The notes under the pieces: model-generated
What the model saw: only the letters and a program-made list of their open reading frames with translations
Databases searched by the model: none
What the model was told of the DNA's origin: nothing
NCBI GenBank assembly: GCA_019639255.1
Contig: JAHBSF010000052.1
Coordinates: 1-40,098, forward strand
Source of the DNA: Acidobacteriota bacterium
Lineage (GTDB): Bacteria; Acidobacteriota; Blastocatellia; RBC074
Length of the DNA: 40,098 nt
Direction: 5' to 3'
Shown here: one piece after another, positions 20,143 to 31,224 of the stretch
Position numbering within the stretch: position 1 is the stretch's first letter
Layout of the letters: the number at the start of each line of letters is the position of its first letter
Position numbers and translations under genes: made by a program

Positions 20143-21018
20143 ATGAGGAGCATAAAAATCGGAATTGCGGTCATCTCAGCGATGATCGGCTGTTTATGCG
20201 GGTGGACGCCGGACCCGGCGGTCGGGCAGGGGGACAGGATCGGAGAGCTTGAATCGAGGCTCGAAAAAGAGCCGCGCAATGCTGCGCTGCTCGGCGAACT
20301 CGGCTGGGCGTATTTCTATCGGGGGCGCGACGGGGATGCGGCGGCGCTCGAGCGTGCAATAGATGTATTCGAGCGCGGCGCAGTCCTTGCCCCGCAGGAC
20401 AGGTCCATACAGCGCGGGCTCGGGCTCGCCTGTTTTCTCAAGACCGCCTTTACTGCGCGCAGCGGCGCGGGCGCGGCCGAAATCCATGCGGCCTTCGACC
20501 GCACGCTCGCGGCCTTCGACCGGGCGCTCGAACGCACGCCTGATGATTCGCTGCTCGTAGGCGCGCACGGAGCGGCGCTTGTAATTGCGGGTGCGGTGCG
20601 CGGGCGTATGGATGCGGCGCGGCGGGGTGTGGAGCAGATGAATCGCGCCGTCAATCTGGCGCCCGAAAGCGTTCATCCCCGCCTGTTCCGCGGATTTACT
20701 CATCTCAACCTGCCCCCGGCGCTGCGCGATTCAAACATCGCGGCCGGCGATCTGCAGACCATTCTGCGAAAACTGCCTCCCGAATATAATGAGCAGGCGC
20801 AGGGCTCGGTGCGCGTGCTGCTCGGCGACCTCTATTTCGAGATGGCGGATCAACCGCGTGCACGCGCCGAATACCAGGCCGCTGCAAAAACCAAATCCGA
20901 TGCGGCCGAAACTGCGCGCCTGCGTCTGAGTGCGCTCGCTGCGGGCGGGCCCGATGCAAAAGCAGTAGCCGCATACAGGCGCAACATCCTCAACTGTGCG
21001 ACCTGTCATCGTGAGTGA
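20143..21018 (+). CDS. Exported TPR protein ending in a CxxCH heme motif
   Basis: 291 residues. A signal sequence (IKIGIAVISAMIGCLCGW; the Cys could be a lipidation site, though the box is weak) leads into tetratricopeptide-like helices: ELGWAYFYRGRDGDAAALERAIDVFERGAVLAP, AFDRALERTPDDSLLVGAHGAAL, EQMNRAVNLAPESVHPRLFRGFTHL and a last pair RVLLGDLYFEMADQPRARAEYQAA. The chain ends ILNCATCHRE: Cys285-x-x-Cys288-His289 is a c-type cytochrome heme site only two residues from the end, with no cytochrome fold around it. If real it would bind heme on the outside of the membrane; it might also be a simple metal-binding tail. ATG has AAAGGAG ten bases ahead. A histidine kinase gene follows on the same strand. 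Confidence 0.7.
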   Translation: MRSIKIGIAVISAMIGCLCGWTPDPAVGQGDRIGELESRLEKEPRNAALLGELGWAYFYRGRDGDAAALERAIDVFERGAVLAPQDRSIQRGLGLACFLKTAFTARSGAGAAEIHAAFDRTLAAFDRALERTPDDSLLVGAHGAALVIAGAVRGRMDAARRGVEQMNRAVNLAPESVHPRLFRGFTHLNLPPALRDSNIAAGDLQTILRKLPPEYNEQAQGSVRVLLGDLYFEMADQPRARAEYQAAAKTKSDAAETARLRLSALAAGGPDAKAVAAYRRNILNCATCHRE

Positions 21019-21088
21019 TCGCGGGGCGGGCGGCGCCGGGTGAAGATGCATTCGCACCCGGCGCTCCGTCGCCATTTGCAGACGCCGT

Positions 21089-23017
21089 ATGAATGATTAT
21101 TACCCGGCAATCCAGACGCTCGGTTATGCAGCGGGCACGGGGCTGTTCGGAGTGCTGGCGGTGCTGGCGTGGCGCGCGGAGCGCGTAGCGGGCGGCTCGC
21201 TCTCGGGCGTGCGTGCGGCGCTGCTCGGGTTGGTATGGAACGCAGGGCGTCTGGCGAAATACGCCGCATTGATTGCGGGCGCGGATACCGAAATGATCGC
21301 GCTGCGCACGGCGGACGCCGCGGCCTGGGGCGCTACGGCGCTGCTGCCTACGGCGATGCTTTCGCTCGCCGATGCAAACCTGAGCAAGTATCGTTGGGTG
21401 CGCGCCGCATCTTTTGCCGCCGGTATTGCGCTTGCCGCAGGCATCGCGCTTTCGCGACTGCCTCAGCCGCCGCTTGTGGATTTCGCATTGTGCCGGCGTT
21501 TATCGGCATTGAATCTGGCGATCCACGTAGTGATATGGATAGTATTGTTGCGCGGCGGGGCTGCGGCGCGTGCATCGGTGCAGACTTCCGCGCGCGTGAT
21601 GATGGCGCTTGCGGCTGCGCTTGCTGCAGGGCTGCTGCTCTTGATGTGGGGCGACGAGGGGCGAAACTGGGTTCTGGCGCTGGAAACCCTCGCGCAGCAG
21701 GCGAGTCTGCCTATGGCGCTTGCGGCGCTTGCCGGTATGGCGCGGTATCGTTTCGCCGATACTTTCATCAAACGCAGCCTGACGGCGGCCGTCGCCGCAA
21801 TCATCGCCGTTGCGGGCGCGCTGATTGTGCTGGATGCGCGATGGGACGGCCTGTTTGCGGCCTCGCCCGCAGCGGAATCCGCGCGTATGGTTGCGCTGAC
21901 ATTGCTGTTTGCGGCGCTGATACTGGCATTTCCCGGACTGGCGCGAATGGTGAACGTTGCGGCCGACCGCAGGATTTTCCGCCGCCCGGATTACCGCCGC
22001 CTTGCGCTGCACTTCGCACGCGATAGCGAAAGCGCCGAGGATGAAGCCGCGCTTGAGCGGCTCGCTTCCGAATACGCGCGCGAGGCGCTCGCAGCCGAGG
22101 GTGCAAGGTTTGCTCCGGCGGCCGAATCCGGCGCGGGAGAAACCGCGGTCCCGGTTGACGCCGCCGCCGGCCCGCGCGTGATGCTGATTGCGCCGGGCGA
22201 GGGTGGGCGCAGGTTGCTTTCCGATGAATGGCGGTTTCTCGAAGCCGTAGCCGCGCACATAGGGCGCAGGCTCGATGCAATCGACCGCGAGAGTGAACGG
22301 CGCGAGCGCGAGCGGCGCGAAGCGCATCTCGAACGCCTGCTGGTCGAAGCCGAACTCAAGGCCCTGCGCGCGCAGATTCATCCTCATTTCCTTTTCAATA
22401 CGCTCAACACCATCGCCGATCTCATTGCCGCCGATCCCGTGCGGGCCGAATCTGTGACGGAGCGGTTGGCCGAAGTATTCCGCTACGCGCTGGCGGCAAG
22501 CGACCGCGAGCGCGTAACGCTCGGCGAAGAATTCGAGTTTCTCAAAACCTGTCTGGAAATCGAACGCGCGCGTTTCGGCCCGCGTTTGAGCATCGATATG
22601 CAACTCGAGGCCGAAGCTCGCACAACTCGCATCCCGCCGCTTTTGCTGCAACCGCTTGTGGAGAATGCGGTGCGGCACGGACTCTCGCCGCTGCCCGCCG
22701 GAGGGCGCGTATCGATTCGCGCCCGCATCGAGGGCGATCGGCTGCGCCTGATTGTAGAGGATGACGGAGTGGGCTTTGGCCCGGATGCATTGCATAAAAG
22801 CGGCGGCGCACGCGGCGTCGGATTGCGCAACGTGCGCGAACGTATCGCTGCAATTTACGGCGCCGAGGCTGAATTCCGCATCGAGAGCCCATTGCAGGCT
22901 GCGACCGGCGAACACCTGTTTACCGGTACCCGCATCACGCTGGAGATTCCGACCCGGATTCCGGCTGAACCGGTCCACGGCGGATTGGCGCAAAGCGTGA
23001 GACGGAAAGAGAGATGA
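21089..23017 (+). CDS. LytS-type sensor histidine kinase
   Basis: 642 residues. About residues 10-290 hold seven to eight hydrophobic helices (for example GYAAGTGLFGVLAVLAW, VMMALAAALAAGLLLLMW, LTLLFAALILAF), with no large extracytoplasmic domain. Then a GAF-like or linker stretch and coiled coil, followed by the His_kinase domain of the LytS/YehU class: LKALRAQIHPHFLFNTLNTI (His431 the probable phosphosite), and an HATPase with LLLQPLVENAVRHGL and VEDDGVGFG, GVGLRNVRERI. The signal is unknown. The LytTR regulator 62 bases downstream is the partner. The last codons (RRKER) are encoded by the start of a repeat and the stop codon lies inside it, so this C-terminus may have been shaped by the repeat. 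Confidence 0.92.
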   Translation: MNDYYPAIQTLGYAAGTGLFGVLAVLAWRAERVAGGSLSGVRAALLGLVWNAGRLAKYAALIAGADTEMIALRTADAAAWGATALLPTAMLSLADANLSKYRWVRAASFAAGIALAAGIALSRLPQPPLVDFALCRRLSALNLAIHVVIWIVLLRGGAAARASVQTSARVMMALAAALAAGLLLLMWGDEGRNWVLALETLAQQASLPMALAALAGMARYRFADTFIKRSLTAAVAAIIAVAGALIVLDARWDGLFAASPAAESARMVALTLLFAALILAFPGLARMVNVAADRRIFRRPDYRRLALHFARDSESAEDEAALERLASEYAREALAAEGARFAPAAESGAGETAVPVDAAAGPRVMLIAPGEGGRRLLSDEWRFLEAVAAHIGRRLDAIDRESERRERERREAHLERLLVEAELKALRAQIHPHFLFNTLNTIADLIAADPVRAESVTERLAEVFRYALAASDRERVTLGEEFEFLKTCLEIERARFGPRLSIDMQLEAEARTTRIPPLLLQPLVENAVRHGLSPLPAGGRVSIRARIEGDRLRLIVEDDGVGFGPDALHKSGGARGVGLRNVRERIAAIYGAEAEFRIESPLQAATGEHLFTGTRITLEIPTRIPAEPVHGGLAQSVRRKER

Positions 23018-23076
23018 CGGAACAAACGAAAAAGAGATGACGGAACAGACGAAAATGGATGGAACAAGCGAAAGAC
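23008..23076 (+). repeat. GATAACGGAAC-type repeat, copy 8 (tandem single arms, no inverse)
   Basis: Two left arms follow each other: GAGAGATGACGGAACAAACG and GAGATGACGGAACAGACG, then a diverged third unit GGATGGAACAAGCGAAAG. No right arm exists. It joins the kinase and regulator genes, the best-supported operon in which a hairpin would disturb readthrough. Confidence 0.9.
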
Positions 23077-23079
23077 CGG

Positions 23080-23835
23080 ATGAAACTGAGGACTTTGATC
23101 ATAGACGATGAGGCTTCGGCCCGGGCGCGGTTGCGCAGGCTGCTGGCCGCGCACGCGGAAATAGAGCTTGTAGGCGAGGCGTTCGACGGGCTCGAAGCGA
23201 CCCTGGAGATCGAGCAGTTGAAGCCGGATCTCGTTTTTCTCGATGTGCAGATGCCGGGCAGGGACGGCTTCGAGGTGCTGCGCGCACTGCGCAGTCCGCC
23301 GCTTATTATCTTCGCCACGGCTTACGACGAATATGCGCTTGCCGCCTTCGAAGCCAACGCAGTCGGCTACCTGCTCAAACCCGTCGCGCGCGAACGCCTG
23401 GCCGCAAGCATCGAGCGCGCCCGGCAGCTTGCCTGCAGCGCATCCGAACGCCGCGACGAAGCCGCACGCATTGCGAAACTCGCTTCCTCCACAGCCGGAC
23501 CTCTGGAACAGATCGTAGCAAGTCGCGGCGGGCGGTTGCTGCTGTTGCCGCTTGCGCAAATAGTTTTTCTGCGCGTCGAGCACGGAATCCTGCGCGCGCA
23601 TACCGCAGACGAAAACTACGCTACCGATTATCAAATAAACGAAGTCGCACGACGTCTGCCCGATCCGCCCTTTTTCCGCGCGCATCGTTCGGCGATAGTC
23701 AACCTGCGCCGCGTGCGCGAAATCGTTCGCGAACCGAAGAGCGTCTATTCGCTGATCATGCACGACGCCGCGCATACGGAAATCGCGGTCAGCGAACGCA
23801 ACTCGCAGCGGTTGCGTAAAAGGCTCGGACTTTGA
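23080..23835 (+). CDS. LytTR-type response regulator
   Basis: 251 residues. Receiver domain: acidic pair DD (9-10), phospho-acceptor Asp55 in VFLDVQMPG, the TAYDE segment and Lys in GYLLKPV, then a LytTR DNA-binding domain starting with RLLLLPLAQIVFLRVEHGILRAHTADE and containing FFRAHRSAIVNLRRVREI, the motif of the family. It probably binds DNA upstream of exported-protein or envelope genes under the upstream LytS-type kinase. I start at MKLRTLIIDDE; an ATG at 23059 inside the repeat would add MEQAKDR. Neither ribosome site is strong. Known LytTR sites are two direct repeats; I did not recognise one in this window. Confidence 0.92.
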   Translation: MKLRTLIIDDEASARARLRRLLAAHAEIELVGEAFDGLEATLEIEQLKPDLVFLDVQMPGRDGFEVLRALRSPPLIIFATAYDEYALAAFEANAVGYLLKPVARERLAASIERARQLACSASERRDEAARIAKLASSTAGPLEQIVASRGGRLLLLPLAQIVFLRVEHGILRAHTADENYATDYQINEVARRLPDPPFFRAHRSAIVNLRRVREIVREPKSVYSLIMHDAAHTEIAVSERNSQRLRKRLGL

Positions 23836-23914
23836 CCGGCTGCGCACGAACCTGATTACTGCACCCGATTCGCAATCCCGTCTCCCCCTCCCGCAGATCA
23901 CTCCGCCCTCAAGC

Positions 23915-23943
23915 TTGAGTTGCCGCAGCAGAGAATGTTATAG
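23915..23943 (+). promoter_or_regulatory. Sigma-70-type promoter for argS
   Basis: TTGAGT, 17 bases, TTATAG, about 65 bases upstream of the argS ATG. Match by eye. Confidence 0.45.
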
Positions 23944-24007
23944 AACGGTTTAATTCACAATCCGGTTTTGGCCGCGTGCAACGTATTTCTCAAAGGATTT
24001 CTTCAGT

Positions 24008-26002
24008 ATGTTTCCGTCGTTTCCATCCCAGTCCGTCAAACAATATCTGATCGACCTCATACGCGACCGTTTCGATATTGCGCTTACCGACATCGCAAGC
24101 GAGTCGCCGCCGCGCACATCGCTCGGGGACCTGGCGTTTCCCGTAGCCTTCGAGCTTGCAAAACGCCTCAAAGCCGCAACGGGCGAAAAACACAATCCGC
24201 GCCAGCTCGCCTCCACTCTCGCCTCCGCCCTGGAGCAACTGCCCGGGCTTGCGCGCGTAGAGGTCGCGGGCGCGGGGTACTTGAACGTATTCTTCGATCG
24301 CGCCGCGCTTTTCCGCGAGTGGATTTGCACCGCCGGCTCCCCGCCCGCAGCCAAACCCGGAAAACTCATCGTAGAGCATACGTCGATCAATCCGAACAAG
24401 GCCGCGCACATAGGGCACGTGCGAAATGCGGTGCTCGGCGATACGGTTGTGCGTATGCTGCGCGCGGCGGGCGAAACCGTAGAGGTGCACAATTACATCG
24501 ACAACACGGGCGTGCAGGTAGCCGACGTCGTAGTCGGATTTCTTTATCTCGAAGGGCGCACGCCGGACGTGATAAAGGCGATCGCGGAGTCGGAGTCGCG
24601 CTTCGATTATTACTGCTGGGATCTGTATGCGCGCGTGGGCGCGTGGTACGAGGCCGACAAATCGCGGCTCGATCTGCGCGCGCGCACGCTGCACGAAATC
24701 GAGGCCGATGAGGGCGCGGCGGCCGAGGCCGGAGAATTCATCGCCGGGCGCATAGTCCAAGCGCATCTTGCGACGATGGCGCGCCTCGACATCAGCTACG
24801 AACTGCTGGCGCGCGAAAGCGAAATCCTGCACCTGCATTTCTGGGCGCACGCCTTCGAGCGGCTCAAACAGACGGGCGCGATAGTTTACGAAACCGAGGG
24901 CCGCAACCGGGGCTGCTGGGTGATGCCGAGCGAGGATGCATCCCGGAATGTCGAGGGCGAACACGACGCCGACAAGATAATCGTGCGCTCGAACGGAACG
25001 GTTACCTACACGGGAAAGGACATCGCCTATCATCTGTGGAAGCTCGGAAAACTAGGCCTCGATTTCCACTACCGGCCGCTTGCGCCCGACCATCGCGGAA
25101 ATCAGGTATGGGTGACTACGAGCCGCGCCGACCAGGCCGTCGATCCGCATCCCTCTTTCGGCAATGGGACCGCGTTTTTGAACGTCATCGACGTGGGGCA
25201 ATCCTATCCGCAGGCGAACGTCAAGCGCGGCGTAATGGCGATAGATCACGATGAAAGGGTCGCGCGCAGCGCGCATCTGGCTTACGAAAAAGTGACGCTG
25301 ACGCCCGAGGCGGCTGCGGAACTCGGCGTAGAGCTTTCCGATGCGGACGCGCAGCGCCGGCAGATCGGCATGTCGGGACGCAAGGGGCTGGGCGTAAAGG
25401 CGGACGACCTCATAGACCGTCTGGAACAGAACGCTCTGGCCGAGGTCGCCTCCCGGCATCCGGACCTGAACGGGGATGTACGGAAGGGAATCGCGCAGCA
25501 GATAGCAAGGGCGGCGCTGCGCTACTTTCTGCTCAAGTTCACGCGCACCTCGATCATAGCCTTCGATTTCAGGGAGGCATTGAGTTTTGAAGGTGAAACC
25601 GGCCCTTATCTTCAATATTCGGTCGTGCGCGCGCGCAACATTTTCCGCAAGCTCGGGCGCACGCCGGACCAGGTGCTCGCCGATCTTTCCGATTGCAGCG
25701 CAGAGCAGATCGAAGCATTTTTTGCAGACGAGGCGGGCGATGATTTGTGGGCGCTTGCAAGTTTTGCTGCGCGGCTGGATGAAACGCTTGCCGCGGCTGC
25801 GGCGAATTTCGAGCCCACGCAGGTAGTGAAATACGCCTTTCAGCTTGCAAAGCAGTTCAATCTCTTCTACCACAACCATCACATACTGAGCGAAGCGGAC
25901 GCGGCGCGAAAGACGCTGTTGCTTGCGATGGCGGATCTGGTGAGGCGGCAACTGGAGCGCTCGCTTGCGCTGCTCGGCATCGAGGCCCCGGAGAGGATGT
26001 GA
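24008..26002 (+). CDS. argS: Arginyl-tRNA synthetase
   Basis: 664 residues. The N-terminal Arg_S add-on domain ([15 protein letters not shown]) is followed by the class I catalytic core with HIGH at 134-137 ([18 protein letters not shown]), which fits Arg[18 protein letters not shown] and a MSGRKG loop (residues near 455, [13 protein letters not shown]) in the KMSK position, as in ArgRS of several phyla where the second signature is degenerate. The C-terminal anticodon-binding DALR domain contains [15 protein letters not shown] and [11 protein letters not shown]. It charges tRNA-Arg in the cytosol. Length is larger than E. coli ArgRS (577), mostly through insertions in the core. ATG has AAAGGAT eleven bases ahead and a promoter 65 bases further. 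Confidence 0.95.
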   Translation: MFPSFPSQSVKQYLIDLIRDRFDIALTDIASESPPRTSLGDLAFPVAFELAKRLKAATGEKHNPRQLASTLASALEQLPGLARVEVAGAGYLNVFFDRAALFREWICTAGSPPAAKPGKLIVEHTSINPNKAAHIGHVRNAVLGDTVVRMLRAAGETVEVHNYIDNTGVQVADVVVGFLYLEGRTPDVIKAIAESESRFDYYCWDLYARVGAWYEADKSRLDLRARTLHEIEADEGAAAEAGEFIAGRIVQAHLATMARLDISYELLARESEILHLHFWAHAFERLKQTGAIVYETEGRNRGCWVMPSEDASRNVEGEHDADKIIVRSNGTVTYTGKDIAYHLWKLGKLGLDFHYRPLAPDHRGNQVWVTTSRADQAVDPHPSFGNGTAFLNVIDVGQSYPQANVKRGVMAIDHDERVARSAHLAYEKVTLTPEAAAELGVELSDADAQRRQIGMSGRKGLGVKADDLIDRLEQNALAEVASRHPDLNGDVRKGIAQQIARAALRYFLLKFTRTSIIAFDFREALSFEGETGPYLQYSVVRARNIFRKLGRTPDQVLADLSDCSAEQIEAFFADEAGDDLWALASFAARLDETLAAAAANFEPTQVVKYAFQLAKQFNLFYHNHHILSEADAARKTLLLAMADLVRRQLERSLALLGIEAPERM

Positions 26003-26022
26003 ACAAGTGCAGCCGAGAGATG

Positions 26023-26145
26023 AAGAGATAAGAGAGATTAACGGAACAGACGAAATAAACGAAACAGACGAAAAAAGGTACAGTCAGGTTTTCTTTCCGT
26101 TTGTTTCGTTTATTTCGTCTGTTCCGTTAATCTCTCTTATCTCTT
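26023..26145. repeat. GATTAACGGAAC-type palindrome, copy 9 (long, near-perfect)
   Basis: Arms begin AAGAGATAAGAGAGATTAAC and match perfectly for about 44 bases. Both arms carry the private variant GATTAACGG and the extended AAGAGATAAG end, absent from other copies. It sits between argS and aroF; its far end supplies the aroF ribosome site region. Confidence 0.95.
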
Positions 26146-26157
26146 AGGTGAATCGCG

Positions 26158-27171
26158 ATGTTGATAGTAATGAAACCGGACGCGACCGAAGCAGACATTC
26201 GGCGCGTTCTGGATGCGATACAAACGCTAGGCCTGAAGGGGCATCCGATGCCCGGCGCGCAGCGCACCGCCATCGGCATCACCGGCAATCAGGGCGCGGT
26301 CGATCCGTCGCCGTTCGCCGATTTGCCCGGCGTCGCCGAATGCGTGCGCGTCTCAAAACCCTACAAACTCGTCACCCGGGATCTGCGCCCGGACAAAACC
26401 GTCATTCGTTTTCGTGATACGGGCGCCGAGATCGGCGGGCGCGAGTTTGCGGTGATTGCGGGCGTATGCGCGGTGGAGTCGCGCGAACAGACGCGCTCTA
26501 CGGCGCAGGCGGTAGCCGAAGCCGGATGCCGGTTTTTTCGCGGCGGGGCGTTCAAGCCGCGCACATCGCCCTATGCCTTTCAGGGGCTGGCCGAAGAGGG
26601 ATTGAAGATACTCGCCGAGGTGCGCGAAGAGTTCGGGTTGAAGATCGTCACCGAGGCTACGGACGAACCGGCTCTCGATCTGGTGGAAAAATACGCCGAT
26701 GTAATCCAGATCGGTGCGCGCAACATGCAGAACTTCAGCCTGCTCAGGCGCGCCGGACGCGCGCGCAAACCCGTGCTACTCAAACGCGGCATGGCCTCGA
26801 CGGTCGAGGAATTCCTGCTCGCGGCGGAATACATCATGGCCGAGGGCAACTACGACGTGATACTGTGCGAACGCGGCGTCAGAACCTTCGCCAATCACAC
26901 GCGCTTTACGCTCGATCTGTCGCTCGTCCCCGAAGTCCGGCGCATATCGCACCTGCCCGTGATCGTAGATCCCAGCCATTCCACGGGTACGCGCGAAAAA
27001 GTCATTCCGCTTGCGCGGGCGGGCGCGGCTGTGGGCGCCGACGGGCTTCTCGTAGACGTTCATCCATATCCGGAGCGCGCCTTGTGCGACGGGCCGCAGG
27101 CGCTGCTTTTCGATATGTTCCGCGAAATGATGGGCGAGGTGCGCGCCATCGCCGAAATCGTGAGAAGGTGA
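26158..27171 (+). CDS. aroF: 3-deoxy-7-phosphoheptulonate (DAHP) synthase, type I-beta
   Basis: 337 residues. An N-terminal ferredoxin-like domain ([20 protein letters not shown]) of about 70 residues precedes the TIM barrel, as in the Thermotoga DAHP synthase, where it mediates feedback inhibition by aromatic amino acids. Barrel motifs: [57 protein letters not shown] and a final [17 protein letters not shown]. It joins phosphoenolpyruvate and erythrose 4-phosphate in the first step of the shikimate pathway. ATG follows the right arm of the palindrome by a dozen bases; AGGTG eight bases ahead may serve as ribosome site. The gene is monocistronic: the next gene is convergent. Confidence 0.95.
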   Translation: MLIVMKPDATEADIRRVLDAIQTLGLKGHPMPGAQRTAIGITGNQGAVDPSPFADLPGVAECVRVSKPYKLVTRDLRPDKTVIRFRDTGAEIGGREFAVIAGVCAVESREQTRSTAQAVAEAGCRFFRGGAFKPRTSPYAFQGLAEEGLKILAEVREEFGLKIVTEATDEPALDLVEKYADVIQIGARNMQNFSLLRRAGRARKPVLLKRGMASTVEEFLLAAEYIMAEGNYDVILCERGVRTFANHTRFTLDLSLVPEVRRISHLPVIVDPSHSTGTREKVIPLARAGAAVGADGLLVDVHPYPERALCDGPQALLFDMFREMMGEVRAIAEIVRR

Positions 27172-27174
27172 GAA

Positions 27175-27269
27175 GATGAACCGCGGAAGACGCGGAAAGA
27201 CGCGGAAAGCGCGGAAAGATAATCCCCGGTCTTTATTTTCCGCGCCTTCCGCGTGTTGCGTGGTTTATC
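27175..27269. repeat. Palindrome of CGCGGAA units (second family)
   Basis: Left arm has repeated CGCGGAAGACGCGGAAAG units after GATGAACC; the right arm mirrors them (CCGCGCCTTCCGCGTG, then a GATAAACC complement). Same architecture and site type as the GATAACGGAAC family, but different sequence. The stop of the convergent VWFA gene is inside the right arm. Confidence 0.85.
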
Positions 27270-29697
27270 TCGCTATCGAGAAATTGACCCTGCGATCGGC
27301 CGTGGTTTTTGCAAACCGGTCTATTACAAGCAGCCGCAGTTCGTAATCCCCGGGTTCAAACCCCTGCAACGACAGGCGCGCCGCGTAAGGTATGCGCAGC
27401 GGATCGGCGAGTTCGTCCGCCGGTATGCGCACAAGCGGCGTAGAGTAGATGAGTTTGCTGCCCGCAAACACCTGCGATTGAACCACGAGATCGGCCCGCC
27501 CCTTATCTACCTTTGCGTTGTAGGCGAAGATCAGGAAATCTATGCTGTCTGCGGGCGAAAAACGGCGCGATGCCTGCGTCGGGCGCGGCTCGTAGCCTGC
27601 GGGTTCGGATGCGGTTTCGGCCTGCGCGGGCGGTTCGGCCGTCGTCAGCATAAGGCTCGACAGCGTCAGCTTCTTCTGCGATGTGTCGGTGACCTCCACC
27701 CACCGCGTAGCGCTGCCCATCTGCCCCGTTGCTTCTTCGCGCACGGCGATGCGCGCCTGATAAAAGCCCGGTTTCAACTGCGCGATCTTGCGGTAGGTAA
27801 AGCCGCGCCGCACGATGCGCTCGTGCACTGCGGGCGGAAGGTTCAGGTCTATCTTGTCGCTGAACTGGCGCGCAATCTTGCCGCGCTCGTCGAATACCAC
27901 GGTGACGATATCGAGCGTGGTTCGGAGGCGTTCTTCCGCCGCGGTAAATCGCAGCGTAGCGGCGTCTATCTGCGCGGTGATGACGGCGATCGAGCCGGAT
28001 TCTTCGGTATCGACGAAGTCGGCGGCGAATTCAACGGGAATTTCTCGCAGCGGAAACAGTTTGCTCAGGCCCTTGCGTATTTCCTCTTCCTTGAGCGAGA
28101 GCACCGCTTTTTCGCCCTTCTTTTCGGCGTCTCTGGCGCGCGTGGCGGCCCGGGCTTCGGCGCGCGCTGCGGCCCGGTCGTCGGGCGCAAAATACCCCTT
28201 GCGCGTGCGCACTTTCAGATCCCTGTGATTCGGCAAACGCACTTCTATCTTCCGGAAGCGTCCGTCGCGGTAGGACTGTTCGGGTTCCCACGCAATGACG
28301 TAGTAGGTTTCGTTGTCTGCGAGTATGCGTTCGAGCGCGAGCGAGAGGTTGTTGTTGTTGAATACGGGAAAACCTCCCGTGTCGCGCGCAAGCGCGTTGA
28401 GCCCGTCGCGCTGCGCTTCGAGCCCGCTCGACTCTATGCGCGAACGCGCACCCGGAAGGGCAAGCTCTATGCCCGAGGGCTGCGATGCATCGCCTGCGGG
28501 CGTCGTCGCATAGAGTCCGCGCGCGTCTATGGAATAAATCACGACTCCGGCGCGCGTTGCGGCATCGGTTATGCGCCGAATGTCGAGATGCCGGGCGTTA
28601 TTGGTTCCGCCGAGAAAGAATCCGTCCGAAAGCAGCACTACGAGTTTGCGGCCCGGCAGTTCGCGCAGATTGCGCACCGTACCCTCTACGGCGATGAGCG
28701 TAGAGTTCGTATAGTTGGCGTTTTCGGCCACGATCTGGCGGGCGCGGCTGCGCGCCTGCTGCGCGGCGCGTTCGCGCGGAGACATACCGCCCGTGGTTGC
28801 CGCCGCGCCCCCCGCGCCTCCGCCTCCGCCGCCTCCGCCGGGTTGAGGGGGAGTTGCGGTTTGCGGGCTTTCGAGGCGCAGGAGTTCCTGCACGGCGAGT
28901 TCGAGCGCGTCCGGGTCGCCGAGGTCTATGAGTTCGGCCTGATAGTCGGTGATTCTGGGAACGTCGAAGGGCGTAGTGGCGCTGCGCTGCTGCACGCTCA
29001 GGCGGTTGATGGCGCGTTCGAGTATGGTGCGATCGTCGGTGAACTGCTGGAACAGGCCGATGGTTCCGCTCGTGGCGGCGATTGCCACCTGATCGCCCGC
29101 GGCCATCTGTTCGCGCAGGAAGCGTTCGAGCGTCCGTTTTGCGAAAGACAGGTTTTCGGGCGCGAGATGAAAATCATCCACGAGAAGCACTATGTGGCGG
29201 CCCCGCACCTCTACGGGCACGGGCGCGCTGTTGCTTCCGGGATTGTTTACTGACGGTGTGCGGCGCGCAGCGGTAGTGATCCAGGCGGCGGGGCGCGATG
29301 CAGTGCCCACGGCGAAGTGCGAGATCTGCTGCGGGCGGCCGTCTTCGAGCAGTTCGAAGTCATCGCGCCCGAGCCCGCCTACGAGCTTGCCCTCGCGGTT
29401 CGTGACGACGAAATCTATCTGCACAAGCTCGGTCGCTATGCGCACGACGGGTTCCTGCGGTGCGGGCGTCGGAGTTTGCGCCGGAGTTTGCGTCGGAGTT
29501 TGCGTCGGAGTTTGATTTCCGGGAAGCGTTTCAGACGCGTGCTGACGCGGTTCGGCGCTTGCAGTCTTCACATTAGGTATCGCGTAAAGAGCGGCGTAAA
29601 GTCCTGCGGCGAGCATGCACAGAAGGATTGCAGACGCGGCGCGGCGCGGCGCTCGGCGCCCGGTGGTGGAATGGCGGCGGTGCGGCCCGGTAAACAT
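27265..29697 (-). CDS. VWFA-related acidobacterial-domain protein, exported
   Basis: 810 residues. Signal peptide around residues 22-40 (ASAILLCMLAAGLYAALYA), then a low-complexity PTQTPTQTP stretch, a domain beginning IATELVQIDFVVTNREGKLV (VWFA-related acidobacterial domain, TIGR03436-like; partner-binding beta region) and a von Willebrand A fold with RGRHIVLLVDDFH and LPGRKLVVLLSDGFFLGG and YSIDARGLYATTPAG. A Gly-rich loop (near residues 290-305) interrupts it. A MIDAS-like D-x-S-x-S is not obvious: LLVDDFH replaces it. The C-terminal half carries long beta-rich parts and a charged linker (RAEARAATRARDAEKK). Presumably envelope-located; role unknown. GAGGAG precedes ATG by eleven bases. Confidence 0.85.
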   Translation of the reverse strand: MFTGPHRRHSTTGRRAPRRAASAILLCMLAAGLYAALYAIPNVKTASAEPRQHASETLPGNQTPTQTPTQTPAQTPTPAPQEPVVRIATELVQIDFVVTNREGKLVGGLGRDDFELLEDGRPQQISHFAVGTASRPAAWITTAARRTPSVNNPGSNSAPVPVEVRGRHIVLLVDDFHLAPENLSFAKRTLERFLREQMAAGDQVAIAATSGTIGLFQQFTDDRTILERAINRLSVQQRSATTPFDVPRITDYQAELIDLGDPDALELAVQELLRLESPQTATPPQPGGGGGGGGAGGAAATTGGMSPRERAAQQARSRARQIVAENANYTNSTLIAVEGTVRNLRELPGRKLVVLLSDGFFLGGTNNARHLDIRRITDAATRAGVVIYSIDARGLYATTPAGDASQPSGIELALPGARSRIESSGLEAQRDGLNALARDTGGFPVFNNNNLSLALERILADNETYYVIAWEPEQSYRDGRFRKIEVRLPNHRDLKVRTRKGYFAPDDRAAARAEARAATRARDAEKKGEKAVLSLKEEEIRKGLSKLFPLREIPVEFAADFVDTEESGSIAVITAQIDAATLRFTAAEERLRTTLDIVTVVFDERGKIARQFSDKIDLNLPPAVHERIVRRGFTYRKIAQLKPGFYQARIAVREEATGQMGSATRWVEVTDTSQKKLTLSSLMLTTAEPPAQAETASEPAGYEPRPTQASRRFSPADSIDFLIFAYNAKVDKGRADLVVQSQVFAGSKLIYSTPLVRIPADELADPLRIPYAARLSLQGFEPGDYELRLLVIDRFAKTTADRRVNFSIAR

Positions 29698-29906
29698 AAT
29701 CGGCCTGCTCCTCAGAAATTTTTACAATCTTAACACTTTCGGGCCGATTTCAAGGCCCGCTGCGGGATTTCTTCGGTCCTCCCGCCGGGTGAAGCAAACC
29801 GGGACGGAACATTTTACGCTCGACAGTGGTATCTTTATACGTGCGTTATAAGCGCGTTGCGCAGCGTTAAAACGTATTCAAAACGTATTCCAAAGGAGTA
29901 ACGCAG

Positions 29907-31112
<1,206 letters not shown>

Positions 31113-31121
31113 AAAAGAGGG

Positions 31122-31224
31122 AAGAGATAACGGAACAAACGAAATGAGACGAAACAGACGGAAATACCGGGTTTTCGGTGATTTCCGTCTGTTTCGTCTT
31201 ATTTCGTTTGTTCCGTTATCTCTT
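31122..31224. repeat. GATAACGGAAC-type palindrome, copy 10 (two arms)
   Basis: Arms of 44 bases (starting AAGAGATAACGGAACAAACG) match with a single difference. It lies between the HtrA stop and the convergent secreted-protein stop; its last two bases are part of that stop codon. Confidence 0.93.
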
